NCBI GenBank assembly: GCA_015272215.1
Contig: JACYMD010000074.1
Location: 60,476 to 124,475, forward strand
DNA from: Rivularia sp. T60_A2020_040
Lineage (GTDB): Bacteria; Cyanobacteriota; Cyanobacteriia; Cyanobacteriales; Nostocaceae
Reading direction: 5' to 3'
Length of the DNA: 64,000 bases
The position numbers were made by a program, and so were the translations under genes. Of the stretch, positions 9,959-20,200 are shown piece after piece. Positions within the stretch are counted from its first letter, which is position 1; every line of letters starts with the position of its first letter. The notes under the pieces are model-generated. The model made no database searches. It worked only from the letters and a program-made list of their open reading frames with translations, and was not told where the DNA came from.

Positions 9959-10735
9959 ATGCTGTCTTTATCCAATTTTCCGAACAGTTGGCTCGTAGCA
10001 GTTGGACTCAATACCGTACTCTTAGGTATAGTTTGGCTACTACCGAAAAAACTGCTGACTACCGCTGGAATATTTAATGCTTGGTTACTGGGTGTGTTGA
10101 TTTGGGGAACCCTTGGTTGGTCTGGTTATGTGGTAGTTTGTGTTTATTTTATAGTGGGTTCGGCTGTCACCCGCATTGGGATGGCTGAAAAAGAAGCCGC
10201 CGGGATTGCCGAAAAGCGTTCCGGTGCAAGAGGTGCGGAAAATGTTTGGGGTTCGGCTTTGACTGCGGCTTTATGCGCTGTGGGCATAGGAATTATTGAT
10301 GTTTTGGCAAGCAATCAAGCTGTTTTACGTTCTTTGCTGCTGTTGGGTTATGTTGCGAGTTTCTGCACCAAACTTTCCGATACCTGTGCGAGTGAAGTTG
10401 GTAAAGCCTATGGTAAACGGACTTTTTTGATTACGACTTTACAACCAGTATCGCGAGGAACTGAAGGTGCTATCAGCCTTGAAGGAACCGTTGCGGGAAT
10501 CTTCGCTTCGGTGGTATTGGCACTGTTGGGGTGGAGTCTGAGCTTAATTGATGTGTGGGGTATTGTATGGTGCGTGTTAGCAGCATTTATTGCCACTAAT
10601 TTAGAAAGCGTAATTGGAGCAACATTGCAATCCCGATGGCAGTGGCTGACTAATGAATTAGTTAATGTTCTCAACACTTTGATAGGAGCTGCTACTGCGA
10701 TGCTATTTGCCTGGATGCGAGCAAATATTATTTAG
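9959..10735 (+). CDS. DUF92 / TIGR00297 family membrane protein (VTE6-like)
   Basis: 258 residues with six or more hydrophobic segments and the family motifs RSGARGAENVWGSA, LSDTCASEVGKAYG, TTLQPVSRGTEGAISLEGTVAG and NLESVIGATLQ. Plant members (VTE6) and the cyanobacterial homologue act as phytyl-phosphate kinases that salvage phytol for tocopherol and chlorophyll side chains; this role is family knowledge, not shown here. The gene reads away from the protease cluster and is followed by a 206-bp gap. Confidence 0.85.
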   Translation: MLSLSNFPNSWLVAVGLNTVLLGIVWLLPKKLLTTAGIFNAWLLGVLIWGTLGWSGYVVVCVYFIVGSAVTRIGMAEKEAAGIAEKRSGARGAENVWGSALTAALCAVGIGIIDVLASNQAVLRSLLLLGYVASFCTKLSDTCASEVGKAYGKRTFLITTLQPVSRGTEGAISLEGTVAGIFASVVLALLGWSLSLIDVWGIVWCVLAAFIATNLESVIGATLQSRWQWLTNELVNVLNTLIGAATAMLFAWMRANII

Positions 10736-10941
10736 AATATAATGTGTTTTCAAATACAAGTTGTTTAAAATTCACAAATCTATAAGTATTTATACATAAT
10801 ATTTATCAAGATATGTTGCAGGATTACTGCGAGACAACTTGGCATTACAATAGCATTGTCCTTATTAAGTGTCAGTAGAATAGGATTTGTTTCAATTTTA
10901 TTGCTGTATATTTTTTAAGGTAATTTCTAAGTAAGTATTTT

Positions 10942-11700
10942 ATGGAATCTTCATCGTTTTTGACTGTTGATGACCGATTAATTTCAGTACAGCAGGCAGT
11001 AAAACATTTACAAGTTAGTGGAAAATTAGGGCAGTTTATTAGGGATATTCTGCGCCAAGATGTGATTGAGCAAGAAATTAAAGCTAGAACTGAGATCGAA
11101 CTGTCTCCAGCTTTAACCGAACAAGCAATTATTGATTTTCGACTCAAAAATGAACTTAGCGACTCGCAAAAGTTTCAAGATTGGTTAAATAATAGCGGTA
11201 CCGATTATGATACATTTCACGCCACAGTGGCTTTTGGGTTTAAGTTAGAAAAGCTGAAAAGCGCGATCGCAGATCCAAAGTTAGGGGAATATTTTATTGA
11301 AAGGAAGATTTTTTTAGATAGAGTAGTACTTTCTCGAATTATTGTTGATAATCGGGAGTTAGCTGAGGAGTTGCACACCCAAATTGAAGAAGGAACTAGT
11401 TTTGAGCAATTAGCAAGGGAATATTCCTTAGCTGACGATAAGATTGTTAACGGGATGATGGGACCAGTTAGTCGCGGAACAATGCCGGATAAACTGCGAG
11501 CTGCCGTAGATGTAGCTACTCCTGGAGATATTTTAGGACCAATACAACTAGAAGAACGCTATGGATTGTTTCGTTTAGAACAACTTTTACCAGCATCATT
11601 AGAAGATACTCAACTCAAGCAAGCACTACAAAATGAACTGTTCGAGAAATGGCTAGCAGAGAAAATTCAAAAGCTGACAGTCAAACTACAAGTAAAATAA
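10942..11700 (+). CDS. Parvulin-type peptidylprolyl isomerase (SurA/PrsA-like)
   Basis: 252 residues. The N-terminal ~120 residues are helical (SurA-N-like). The following parvulin domain carries LSRIIVDNRELAEELHTQIEEG, FEQLAREYSLADD, MGPVSRGTMPDKLRAAV and GPIQLEERYGLFRLEQLLP. No signal peptide is seen. Its 3' end overlaps the downstream exporter by 52 nt, so the two are very likely cotranscribed and translationally linked. In cyanobacteria such isomerases often sit next to peptidase-domain ABC exporters; a chaperone role for the exporter or its substrate is inferred. Confidence 0.88.
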   Translation: MESSSFLTVDDRLISVQQAVKHLQVSGKLGQFIRDILRQDVIEQEIKARTEIELSPALTEQAIIDFRLKNELSDSQKFQDWLNNSGTDYDTFHATVAFGFKLEKLKSAIADPKLGEYFIERKIFLDRVVLSRIIVDNRELAEELHTQIEEGTSFEQLAREYSLADDKIVNGMMGPVSRGTMPDKLRAAVDVATPGDILGPIQLEERYGLFRLEQLLPASLEDTQLKQALQNELFEKWLAEKIQKLTVKLQVK

Positions 11701-14330
11701 AGCTTTCAGATGATCAAGTTCATCAAGCAACAGTTTTAGATTCGCCAGCTTGGCATCAACCACCTCTAAGCTGGTTGAGTGCCGAACAAAAAACTCTGTT
11801 GCAAAATGGCTCGGATATTCTTGATTTTCGTTTAGGAGAGAAAATTTGGAACCAAGATGCAGATGGTTATCAATTTCTGATCGTTTCTGGCAAAGTCCGC
11901 CTGCGTCAAGAAGGTGTTGGTAAACCGTTAGCCACTTTAGAAGCAGGAGATTGGTTCGGTGATTTAAATAATTATCCCACAGAATGTAAAGCTGTCGCAG
12001 CGAGTAAAAAAGTTTTATTGCTGCGTACCGATACAGGATTATGGGCAGAATTATCCACACCGCAAATTGAAGAGTTTTGGCATGGAGGAGAGACAAGGGG
12101 ACAAGGAGACAAGGAGACAAGGGGACAAGATGAGAATAATCTAGAAAAAAATTCTCCCCATCCCCCCATCATCCCATCCCCCCATGCTCTGCCTACTCTT
12201 CCCATCACATCGGGTTATCCGTTCGTTTATAGCTCGAATAGTGCTGCGGCTTGTTTGACAATGGTGGCGCAGTTTCTGGAAATTTCGGTGAAATTGGAAT
12301 GGGTACAGCGTCAATTGCGATCGCAACGTCCCAAAAATGTTGTTGAAGCTGGTGAGAAGCTGGGTTTGCTGTTGCGGAGGTTACGAGTAAGTTGGGATGA
12401 TTTAGGAAAACTTGCTTTTCCAGCTTTACTTTTGTGGGGTGACTCGGAGCAACCTAATTGGGTGGTAGCTTATGCACGCAAAGGCAATAATTTAATTATC
12501 GCTAACCCGCAAAACCCTGACTATGCTTGTGAAACAGTAACACGCAGTGAACTCGAACAGTTTTGGGATGGCTATTTATGGCAAGTCGAAATCGTTCAAA
12601 AGCAAGAAAAGTTTAACCTGAGTTGGTTTTTACCGGCAGTTTGGCAATATAAAGGTTTGCTTACAGAAGTACTTTTAGCATCTTTTACTTTACAACTACT
12701 GGGATTAACCACACCGCTAATTACCCAAGTCATCATCGATAAAGTCATGGTGCAAGAGAGTATAGCTACTCTCGATGTAATGGCGATTGCGCTGTTATTA
12801 GTAGCAGTATTTGAGTCGGTGCTGGGAATTCTCCGCTTATTTATTTTCACCCATACGGCGCGTCGTTTGGATTTAAGTTTATCAGCGCAGTTATTTCGCC
12901 ATTTAATGCGTCTACCTTTATCTTATTTTGAATCGCGACGGGTAGGCGATACGGTGGCACGGGTGCAGGAATTAGAACAAATCCGCCAGTTTCTTACGGG
13001 TACAGCATTAACTGTGGTTCTCGATAGCATTTTTGCTGTAGTTTATCTCGTACTGATGTTTTACTATAGCGCTACACTAACTTTTGTTGCCTTAGCTGTA
13101 TTACCTTTATTTGCCCTTCTTACCCTAACAGCAACCCCAATTCTCCGCAGATGGCTCAACGAAACTTTTAACCGTAGCGCTGATAGTCAATCGTTCTTGG
13201 TAGAAACAGTTACAGGAATTCATTCCGTCAAAGCCCATGCAGCCGAACCAGCAACAAGGGATAGATGGGAAGGCTTATTTGCTCGGTTTATCCGTACTGG
13301 TTTCAAGGCTTCTACCACATCTAATATTAGTAGTAACATCGGCGACTTTCTGACTAAACTATCCAGCCTGTTGATTTTGTGGTTTGGAGCCAAATTAGTT
13401 ATTGAAAACGACTTTACTGTCGGGCAATTGGTAGCTTTTCAAATGCTTTCGGGAAGAGTTACCGGACCTTTATTAAGATTAGTTCAATTGTGGCAAAATT
13501 TACAGCAAGTATTGTTATCTGTAGATAGAATCGGCGACATTCTCAACGTTAATCCGGAGGCAGAACCAGGAACTGGATTAGTATTACCACCCCTCGAAGG
13601 AGAAGTTACCTTTGATCAAGTATTCTTCCGTTACAAAGCTAATACCGAACCGATTCTCAAAGGGATTTCCTGCCACGTAGAACCCGGACAATTTGTCGGT
13701 ATAGTTGGACGCAGTGGTTCCGGTAAAAGTACCCTTTCCAAATTGCTACAAAGACTATATCAAATCGAATCCGGACGTATTCTAATTGATGGTTTTGACG
13801 TGAAAAGCGTTGATTTAGCTTCGTTGCGTCAACAAATAGGTGTAGTTTTGCAAGAAGACTTTTTGTTCAACGGCAGCATCCTAGAAAATATAACTTTAGG
13901 AAACCCTGAAATCACCGCCGAACAAGTAGTACAAGCCGCAAGAATGGCAGTTGCTCACGACTTCATCAGCGAACTACCCCAAGGCTATGAAAGCAACGTC
14001 GGTGAAAGAGGTACCGCATTATCCGGGGGGCAAAGACAGCGCATTGCCTTAGCCAGATTATTCCTGCAGCAAGCACCAATCTTAATTTTGGATGAAGCAA
14101 CCAGCGCTCTCGATAGCGAAACTGAACAACAGGTGTTGCAAAATTTACAAAGTATGTCCCAAGGGAAAACAGTATTTTTAATCGCACACCGTTTCGCACC
14201 ATTAAAACGCGCCGACATGATATTAGTCATGGAAAAAGGAATTATTGCCGAAAGAGGAACCCATGACGAATTATTGCGGCAAAAAGGGTTATATTATTCC
14301 CTTTATCAAAAGCAGCAAATGAACGTATAG
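11649..14330 (+). CDS. Peptidase C39-like domain ABC exporter with N-terminal cNMP-binding-like domain (HlyB type)
   Basis: 893 residues. Order: a cyclic-nucleotide-binding-like beta-roll at about 45-145 (FLIVSGKVRLRQEG...LEAGDWFGDL); a low-complexity Gly/Asp then Pro/His linker at about 146-185; a C39-like peptidase domain at about 190-310; a six-helix ABC membrane domain at about 325-620; and an ATPase domain. The ATPase shows Walker A GRSGSGKST, signature LSGGQRQRIALARL and Walker B ILILDEATSALD. In the C39 domain the catalytic Cys position reads NSAAACLTM instead of DCG-x-ACL-x-M, so Ser replaces Cys. It is therefore probably a non-cleaving C39-like domain, as in HlyB, which recognises the substrate without processing it. 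The start overlaps the isomerase gene; a later start would lose only N-terminal tail. Confidence 0.9.
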   Translation: MASRENSKADSQTTSKIKLSDDQVHQATVLDSPAWHQPPLSWLSAEQKTLLQNGSDILDFRLGEKIWNQDADGYQFLIVSGKVRLRQEGVGKPLATLEAGDWFGDLNNYPTECKAVAASKKVLLLRTDTGLWAELSTPQIEEFWHGGETRGQGDKETRGQDENNLEKNSPHPPIIPSPHALPTLPITSGYPFVYSSNSAAACLTMVAQFLEISVKLEWVQRQLRSQRPKNVVEAGEKLGLLLRRLRVSWDDLGKLAFPALLLWGDSEQPNWVVAYARKGNNLIIANPQNPDYACETVTRSELEQFWDGYLWQVEIVQKQEKFNLSWFLPAVWQYKGLLTEVLLASFTLQLLGLTTPLITQVIIDKVMVQESIATLDVMAIALLLVAVFESVLGILRLFIFTHTARRLDLSLSAQLFRHLMRLPLSYFESRRVGDTVARVQELEQIRQFLTGTALTVVLDSIFAVVYLVLMFYYSATLTFVALAVLPLFALLTLTATPILRRWLNETFNRSADSQSFLVETVTGIHSVKAHAAEPATRDRWEGLFARFIRTGFKASTTSNISSNIGDFLTKLSSLLILWFGAKLVIENDFTVGQLVAFQMLSGRVTGPLLRLVQLWQNLQQVLLSVDRIGDILNVNPEAEPGTGLVLPPLEGEVTFDQVFFRYKANTEPILKGISCHVEPGQFVGIVGRSGSGKSTLSKLLQRLYQIESGRILIDGFDVKSVDLASLRQQIGVVLQEDFLFNGSILENITLGNPEITAEQVVQAARMAVAHDFISELPQGYESNVGERGTALSGGQRQRIALARLFLQQAPILILDEATSALDSETEQQVLQNLQSMSQGKTVFLIAHRFAPLKRADMILVMEKGIIAERGTHDELLRQKGLYYSLYQKQQMNV
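12085..12215 (+). repeat. Intergenic-type repeat lying inside the ABC exporter coding sequence
   Basis: This stretch consists of a GGAGACAAGGGGACAA tract, then a short AT segment, then CCCCATCCCCCCATCATCCC. It is a composition typical of Nostocales intergenic repeats and unlike the flanking codons. It is read in frame as the linker between the cNMP-like and C39-like domains. Confidence 0.7.
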
Positions 14331-14443
14331 GAGTTAGGAGCAAGGGAGCTTTTTTTTAACGATGCTATCACTAAGAAGTAGGTCAGAAGTTTCCTGCTTC
14401 TTAGCGGTACAATAATAAAAAGGTAGGCAGAGAAAAGTTTAAT

Positions 14444-15022
14444 TTATGCAAGAATGTTTTGTAAATCTAAAGTAAAATCAGTCAAAATATTTTCTCCAGA
14501 TAAACTTTTAGGAGATTGCAAAATTTCTACTTCCTTCTCAGAACGATAAATTTCAACTTGTTTATCTTTCGGGTTAATTAACCAACCTAACCTTAAACCA
14601 TTCGCAATATATTCGTGCATCTTTTTTCTAGCATCTTCCACATCATCACTTTCAGATACCAATTCCACAGCAAAATCAGGACACAAAGGTAAAAATTTCT
14701 TTCTTTGTTGTGGTGTAAGGGAATCCCATCTTTCCATTGTTATCCAAGAAGCATCGGGGGAACGAGTAGCACCGTTAGGAAGTTTAAAACCTGTAGAAGA
14801 ATCAAAAGCTTTTCCTAAATTATTTTTACGGTTCCAAAACCATATTTGACCAATTAAATCAAAATTACGATTTCCGGTTTCTCCTCCTGTTGGTGACATA
14901 ATAATTAGTTCCCCTTGCTCTGTTAATTCTAAACGTAATTCTTGATTAAAAGCGACAATTTGTTCAAATTCCTCATCTGTAAACTTGAGTTCGGGAGGTA
15001 TTTGTAAAGTTAAAGCAGTCAT
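14444..15022 (-). CDS. Uma2 family (DUF820) putative endonuclease
   Basis: 192 residues with the Uma2 layout: FTDEEFEQIVAFNQELRLELTEQGELIIMSPTG at the N-terminus, RSPDASWI, then CPDFAVELVSESDDVEDARKKMHEYIANGLRLGWLINP. The Asp of SPDA and the Glu/Ser-Asp region of ELVSESD are the PD-(D/E)XK-like positions. The family is greatly expanded in cyanobacteria and its biological role is unsettled. It stands alone between the exporter and mazG. Confidence 0.92.
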   Translation of the reverse strand: MTALTLQIPPELKFTDEEFEQIVAFNQELRLELTEQGELIIMSPTGGETGNRNFDLIGQIWFWNRKNNLGKAFDSSTGFKLPNGATRSPDASWITMERWDSLTPQQRKKFLPLCPDFAVELVSESDDVEDARKKMHEYIANGLRLGWLINPKDKQVEIYRSEKEVEILQSPKSLSGENILTDFTLDLQNILA

Positions 15023-15160
15023 AATTCATCCTATGATTTAATTCGTACTTACATCTTCCTCAATTTTAGATATCGTTACAATAAAAACCCTATATTCAAT
15101 TTTTTTCAGTCGTAAGATTTACGCTGACATTTTCAACACCCACCCTTACCCACAAATAGA

Positions 15161-15955
15161 CTATTTCAACTGTTTTTTCGCTTGCTGCCAAAGTGCTTCC
15201 AACTCTAACAAACTATATTCCGAAAGCGGACGCTGAGCAAAATCTTCCATATGACGCAATCGCTGAATAAATCGTTTATTTGTGCCTTGTAAAGCATCAC
15301 TGGGGTCTAAATTATTCCATCTTCCTAACTGAACAATAGTAAATAGTAAATCGCCTAATTCTTCTTGTTGTCTTTCTGGAGTTTCTTCCATCAAAGCTTG
15401 TTTAAATTCGGCTAATTCTTCCTCAAATTTTTCCCAGACACCATCAATATTTTCCCACTCAAAGCCAACTTCAGCAGCCTTTTGAGAAATTTTCATCGTT
15501 GCCATTAACGGTGGTAGCTTACGAGTATAACCACTGAGTTTATTGCTAATTTTGTGACTATCAGCCGTGTTTTCGCCTTTTTCAGTAGCTTTGATTTCTT
15601 CCCAATTTTGCTTCACCTCATCCACATTTTGCACCGACACATCACCAAAAACATGAGGATGACGACGAATTAATTTTTGAGTAATACCTGCTGCGACATC
15701 CTTAAGCGTAAAATCACCATATTCGCCATAAATTTGCGCTTGTAACACCACCTGTAGAAGTAAATCCCCCAATTCTTCAGCAACATGATTTTTATCGCCG
15801 TTTTTAATCGCATCAACCACCTCATAAGCTTCCTCAATTACATAAGGAGTAAGAGTTTCGGGAGTTTGTTCCAAATCCCAAGGACAACCACCCGACGGCG
15901 ATCGCAATTTTGCCACCACATCAATTAATTCTTGTAAAGCTGATAAAGTATTCAT
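15161..15955 (-). CDS. mazG: Nucleoside triphosphate pyrophosphohydrolase MazG
   Basis: 264 residues with duplicated MazG domains. The first contains GGCPWDLEQTPETLTPYVIEEAYEVVDAI and EELGDLLLQVVLQAQI, which carry the EExxE...ExxD metal-binding signature. The second contains VGFEWENIDGVWEKFEEELAEF and EELGDLLFTIVQLGRW. The enzyme hydrolyses (d)NTPs to monophosphates and pyrophosphate in the cytosol. Length matches the family (about 260-270). The next gene on the same strand ends 41 bp upstream, with heptamer repeats between them. Confidence 0.95.
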   Translation of the reverse strand: MNTLSALQELIDVVAKLRSPSGGCPWDLEQTPETLTPYVIEEAYEVVDAIKNGDKNHVAEELGDLLLQVVLQAQIYGEYGDFTLKDVAAGITQKLIRRHPHVFGDVSVQNVDEVKQNWEEIKATEKGENTADSHKISNKLSGYTRKLPPLMATMKISQKAAEVGFEWENIDGVWEKFEEELAEFKQALMEETPERQQEELGDLLFTIVQLGRWNNLDPSDALQGTNKRFIQRLRHMEDFAQRPLSEYSLLELEALWQQAKKQLK

Positions 15956-15996
15956 AAGGTAAAAGGTTAAAGGTCAACTGTCCACTGTCAACTAAC

Positions 15997-16614
15997 TCAT
16001 AGCTTATTCTCCTTGTCCCCTTCCAAAGTCTTCCTAGGTTTGGATTTAGTCGAACGAATGGGGGATTTGCGTTTTTTGGCTTTCTTTTGGGGTAATAAAC
16101 TAGTAATTCCTTTTCTTTTAAAACGCTTGTAAGCGGAATTTGACCAGTCACTGATAGAATGGCTCATTGCACCGAGTTCTAAACCGATAAACAACGCTAA
16201 GAATTGGGTTGAGTGAAGGTTGATGATTTCTAAGATATTTTCAGCTACTTCCTGCCAGTTCAAACTCATATTCAATAATTTTTCGGCAATAAGTAAAATT
16301 AATATTCCTGCGATTGAAACTAACCCGCATAAATAAATTACCCGCAAAGTTGTACCGATTAACGGACCGTGAGATAAAAAAGAACGATGACGGAGACTTT
16401 TTTGGTAGGGAAGCCAGATAAAACGCAAATAACCCCAGCGTTGAAACTGAATTGAGTAAATATCCAAGTCAGGACCAAACATTAATCCCCCAAACATAAA
16501 CCCAGCAGCAACAATCAAAGTTATACCGCTGCTGCGAGTCTGCCAAAAAGTTGCGATCGCAATAAATGGTAAAGCCCAAATTGTAATGCGATCGTGAGTT
16601 TGACCGGAAGGCAT
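15997..16614 (-). CDS. DUF2227 family putative metal-binding membrane protein
   Basis: 205 residues beginning MPSGQTHDRITIWALP, with FGPDLDIYS, RHRSFLSHGPLIGT and GAMSHSISDW. These His/Asp clusters are characteristic of DUF2227 proteins. Four or so hydrophobic segments indicate an inner-membrane protein. The C-terminal tail is strongly basic (KRKGITSLLPQKKAKKRK). Function is unknown. It precedes mazG on the same strand. Confidence 0.82.
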   Translation of the reverse strand: MPSGQTHDRITIWALPFIAIATFWQTRSSGITLIVAAGFMFGGLMFGPDLDIYSIQFQRWGYLRFIWLPYQKSLRHRSFLSHGPLIGTTLRVIYLCGLVSIAGILILLIAEKLLNMSLNWQEVAENILEIINLHSTQFLALFIGLELGAMSHSISDWSNSAYKRFKRKGITSLLPQKKAKKRKSPIRSTKSKPRKTLEGDKENKL

Positions 16615-16643
16615 AATTTAAAATTGGGGAATGGGTAATTGGG

Positions 16644-16860
16644 AATTGGTAATTAAATCTGTGAAATCAGTGTAATCCTTTTTAATCAGTGGTCAGCAAT
16701 TGGTAATTAAATCTGTGAAATCAGTGTAATCCTTTTTAATCAGTGGTCAGCAATTGGTAATTAAATCTGTGAAATCAGTGTAATCCTTTTTAATCAGTGG
16801 TCAGCAATTGGTAATTAAATCTGTGAAATCAGTGTAATCCTTTTTAATCAGTGGTCAGTA
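16644..16860. repeat. 54-bp tandem repeat, four copies
   Basis: Four near-identical copies begin at 16644, 16698, 16752 and 16806. Each contains AATTGGTAATTAAATCTGTG, AAATCAGTGTAATCC and TTTTTAATCAGTGGTCAG. A related single unit (AATTGGTAATTAAATCTGTG) occurs near 62094. It is noncoding and lies between the DUF2227 gene and tRNA-Val. Confidence 0.95.
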
Positions 16861-17042
16861 ATTAGAAGGTTGGAATTTCTCCAACGCCCGAATCATAACC
16901 AATAAACTGACATGATACAAGATATATTTAGCCCTTACCCGTGAATCCGAATCAAGATAAATCATCCACAAAAAAATATTTTTCGCAAAACACTAGCTTT
17001 ATACGAAAAAGTTTGCTATAGTATTTTCTTGTGAGCCAAAAC

Positions 17043-17115
17043 GGACGATTAGCTCAGTTGGTAGAGCGCCTGCCTTACAAGCAGGACGTCACTGGTTCGA
17101 GTCCAGTATCGTCCA
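17043..17115 (+). tRNA. tRNA-Val (TAC)
   Basis: A full cloverleaf is present: acceptor GGACGAT pairs with ATCGTCC; the D arm has AGCTCAGTTGGTAGAGC; the anticodon stem CCTGC/GCAGG carries loop CTTACAA (anticodon TAC); the T arm has GGTTCGAGTCC. The discriminator base is A and the 3' CCA is not encoded. Confidence 0.96.
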
Positions 17116-17228
17116 TTGATGAAATTCAATTTTGATTATTTAGTTTGTGGGTTTGCTGTATATCGACAAACTGTAGGACAATTGATGCAAAAAAACGCCG
17201 TTGCTGAATCGTCGTGTGAATTCAAGAT

Positions 17229-17256
17229 GTAGAGACGGGATATATCGCATCTCTAC
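17229..17256. repeat. Imperfect GTAGAGA hairpin
   Basis: GTAGAGA ... TCTCTAC form the ends of an imperfect palindrome just downstream of the giant kinase gene. It is a member of the GTAGAGACG family and could also serve as its terminator. Confidence 0.55.
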
Positions 17257-17269
17257 AAGGTTTTTGAAA

Positions 17270-20200
17270 TTACTGCTTACTATTTAAGGTGAGGATAAAT
17301 TCTGTCCCTTCTCCCAAAATTGAATTGCAAGTTAACTTTCCACCATGAGTTTCTTCAACAATTTGTTTAGCTATAGCTAATCCTAATCCTGTACCTTTTC
17401 CGACTCCTTTAGTAGTAAATAAATGGTCAAATATTTTATGTTTTACTTCTTCGCTCATCCCTTTCCCGTTATCAGCAATTGAGATTTTGACTTGATAATT
17501 TTCAATTGATGTTTTTACCGTAATTTTGTTAGGATTGGCTTTAATCTCCTCAAAAGTAAGTCCATTATTCGACTCATCTAAAGCATCAATAGCATTCGCG
17601 AGAATATTCATAAATACCTGATTTAATTGACCAGGAAAACATTCAATTTGTGGTAAATTACCGTATTCTGTAACTATTTCAATTGCTGGACGTTGCTCAT
17701 TTGCTTTGAGACGATGTTTAAGGATTAAAATTGTACTATCGATGCCTTCATGGAGGTTAAATAGTACTTTATAATCTCTATCAGCACGAGAAAAAGTTCT
17801 TAAGCTGGTACTAATATTTTTTAACCTTTCACAAGCCATTACCATTGCATCAAGCATTTTTGGTAAGTCTTCTAGGCTGTAATCAAGGTCAATTTCTTCA
17901 GCATGATCGAGAATTTCTGTACTGGCATTAGGAAAAGTTTCTTGATATAAATTAAGGTGTTCGGTAATATCAGTAAAAGTGGGTTTAGCTTGTTTAAGAG
18001 TTGCGGAAATAAATCCTAAAGGATTATTCATTTCATGAGCTACTCCGGCGACTAAATTACCTAATGCTGACATTTTTTCGCTTTGAACTATTTGTAATTG
18101 AGCTTGTTGTGCTTGCTGATAAAGTCTGGCATTTTCTAAGGAGATAGCGGCTTGGGAGGATAGTAATTTAATTATTTGTAATCTTTCTTGAGTAAATACT
18201 CCACTGGTAATTTGATTTTCTAAATATAAAATCCCGATTAAATGTCCTTGATTAATAATTGGGGTGCATAATACACTTTTGGGTTGATGAGTGAGCATAT
18301 ATTCACCAATCATTCCAGGTATATCGGTTTGGCAATTATCTACGACAATTGTTTGTTGAGTATTTTTGACATAATTGATAATTTTTATGGGAATATCTTG
18401 ACAGATTTCTAATAATTGTGGGTTAAGAATGGTTTGTATTTGGGTTTGAGAATTAATAAGAGTAATTGCTCGTACTTCCCAGATATTTTGCTGGGGAAGA
18501 ATTAATACGGATTTTTTCGCACCGGAATTTTCTAAAATAATTTTGGTGAGATTGGTAATCAGTGGTTCTAATTCGATGCTGCTAGAAATTATTTGTGCAG
18601 CTTTGAGTAGCGAGGAAAAATCGAGCAATTCAGAAATATTGGTGCTGCTAGCGGTAGAAGTATGAGCAGATGAAGATGTGCGAGAAAAGGGAATGTTGGC
18701 AATTGTTTCCCAGGGATTGAGGGTAAGTTGTCGTTGTTCTAAGATGGGTTTGAGTAGTTGGGGATAACGTGTTTCTAAATCATCGGTTTTGGCTTTTGCT
18801 CCCCATTTGGCATAGCAATAGTATGCTTCTTGCATATAAGCTTGGGCAACTTTTTCTTTACCCAATTCCAAGTAAAATTTGGCAGTGAGTTCGTTAGCTA
18901 AGGCTTCTTCTTGGATATAACCGTTTTCTTTGGCTCCGGATATGGCTTTGTCATACAATGTTGCTGCATCTTGATACTTACTTTGAACACGTTTTTGTTC
19001 TGCTGTAATCAAAAGATATTTATGGCAATATATAGTCGGAGAATGTTTTGACCATTTGTCAATTTTTTGTTTACTTTTAGCTAGTTTCTGTTGAATGATT
19101 CGTTTTTCTGGGATATCAACAGTTGGGTAAACTGCTAAATAAACTAAACTTTCATAAAAGTGAAATACTCCTAAAGAAGCTAAACCTGTACCTGCTTCTA
19201 AATAGGGAGTAGATGCTTGAGTAGTTGTATAAGCAGATGTGTAATCTGCAAATAAATAGCTGAGAAAAACCTGAGCAGTCATTGCCATTGATAAGCCAGT
19301 ACCATCTTTTGACTGCTGTTGTTGAGCTATATTTTCAGAAGCTTTGTAACTTTCTCCTTCTAAACGGGATGGCTCGACAGCATCTCCGAGTAAATTCAAA
19401 ACTACTTGATGCCAAATACTAGTATAAAGAAATGGATTACTTTGCTTGAATTCCAGTGTAGATTTTTTATAGACATCAATGTCTTGATTCAATTGTAATA
19501 GTTCATCTCCAACGAAGAGCTTATGACAAGAAAGTATTAGTAAACACCAAGATGCATATTCTAAATCTCCAGTTTCTAAACCATTAATATAACCAGTTCG
19601 TAACGGAGAAATAGTATCAGCTAAAGGTTCATGCCAATGATATACAAAACAATAAACCATGAATAAAGTTCGACAACGAATTTCTTTAGCATGAAATTTA
19701 TCTAATAATTCCAGTGCTAATTGAGCAAATTGATAACCAGCTTCAATATCTTGTAAAACTCCAGCTAAAATTAATCCATACCAAGAATAAGCAAAAGCTG
19801 ATAAATTTGTATTACCATATTTTAATGATAGTTTTACTTGTTCCAAAACTGTCAAAGGCAATAAATCAGGACGAGATATATAAGTTGTAGATAAAGCACT
19901 TGATAAAATTTGCATTGCTGCTTTGGGCTTTGGTTGATTCATCTTGGGTAAATCAATCAAGTCGGACGTTTTTTTACCGACTAATTTTAATTTTGTTTCT
20001 GCTAATGTGAGTAAAACTTGAAGTTGATTTGGGTGATAAGGTAGAGAAATACCAAGTTGTTTGAGTACATCTAATGCAGTATCAATTGCTTGTGGAAGGC
20101 AATTTTGTGCTTGGAGAGAAAATATTTGGAGTTCGTAAACTTTGATTTTGTCTTCTAGGGATTTAGCTTGTTGTAAAACAGGTTGAATCCACTGTGATAA

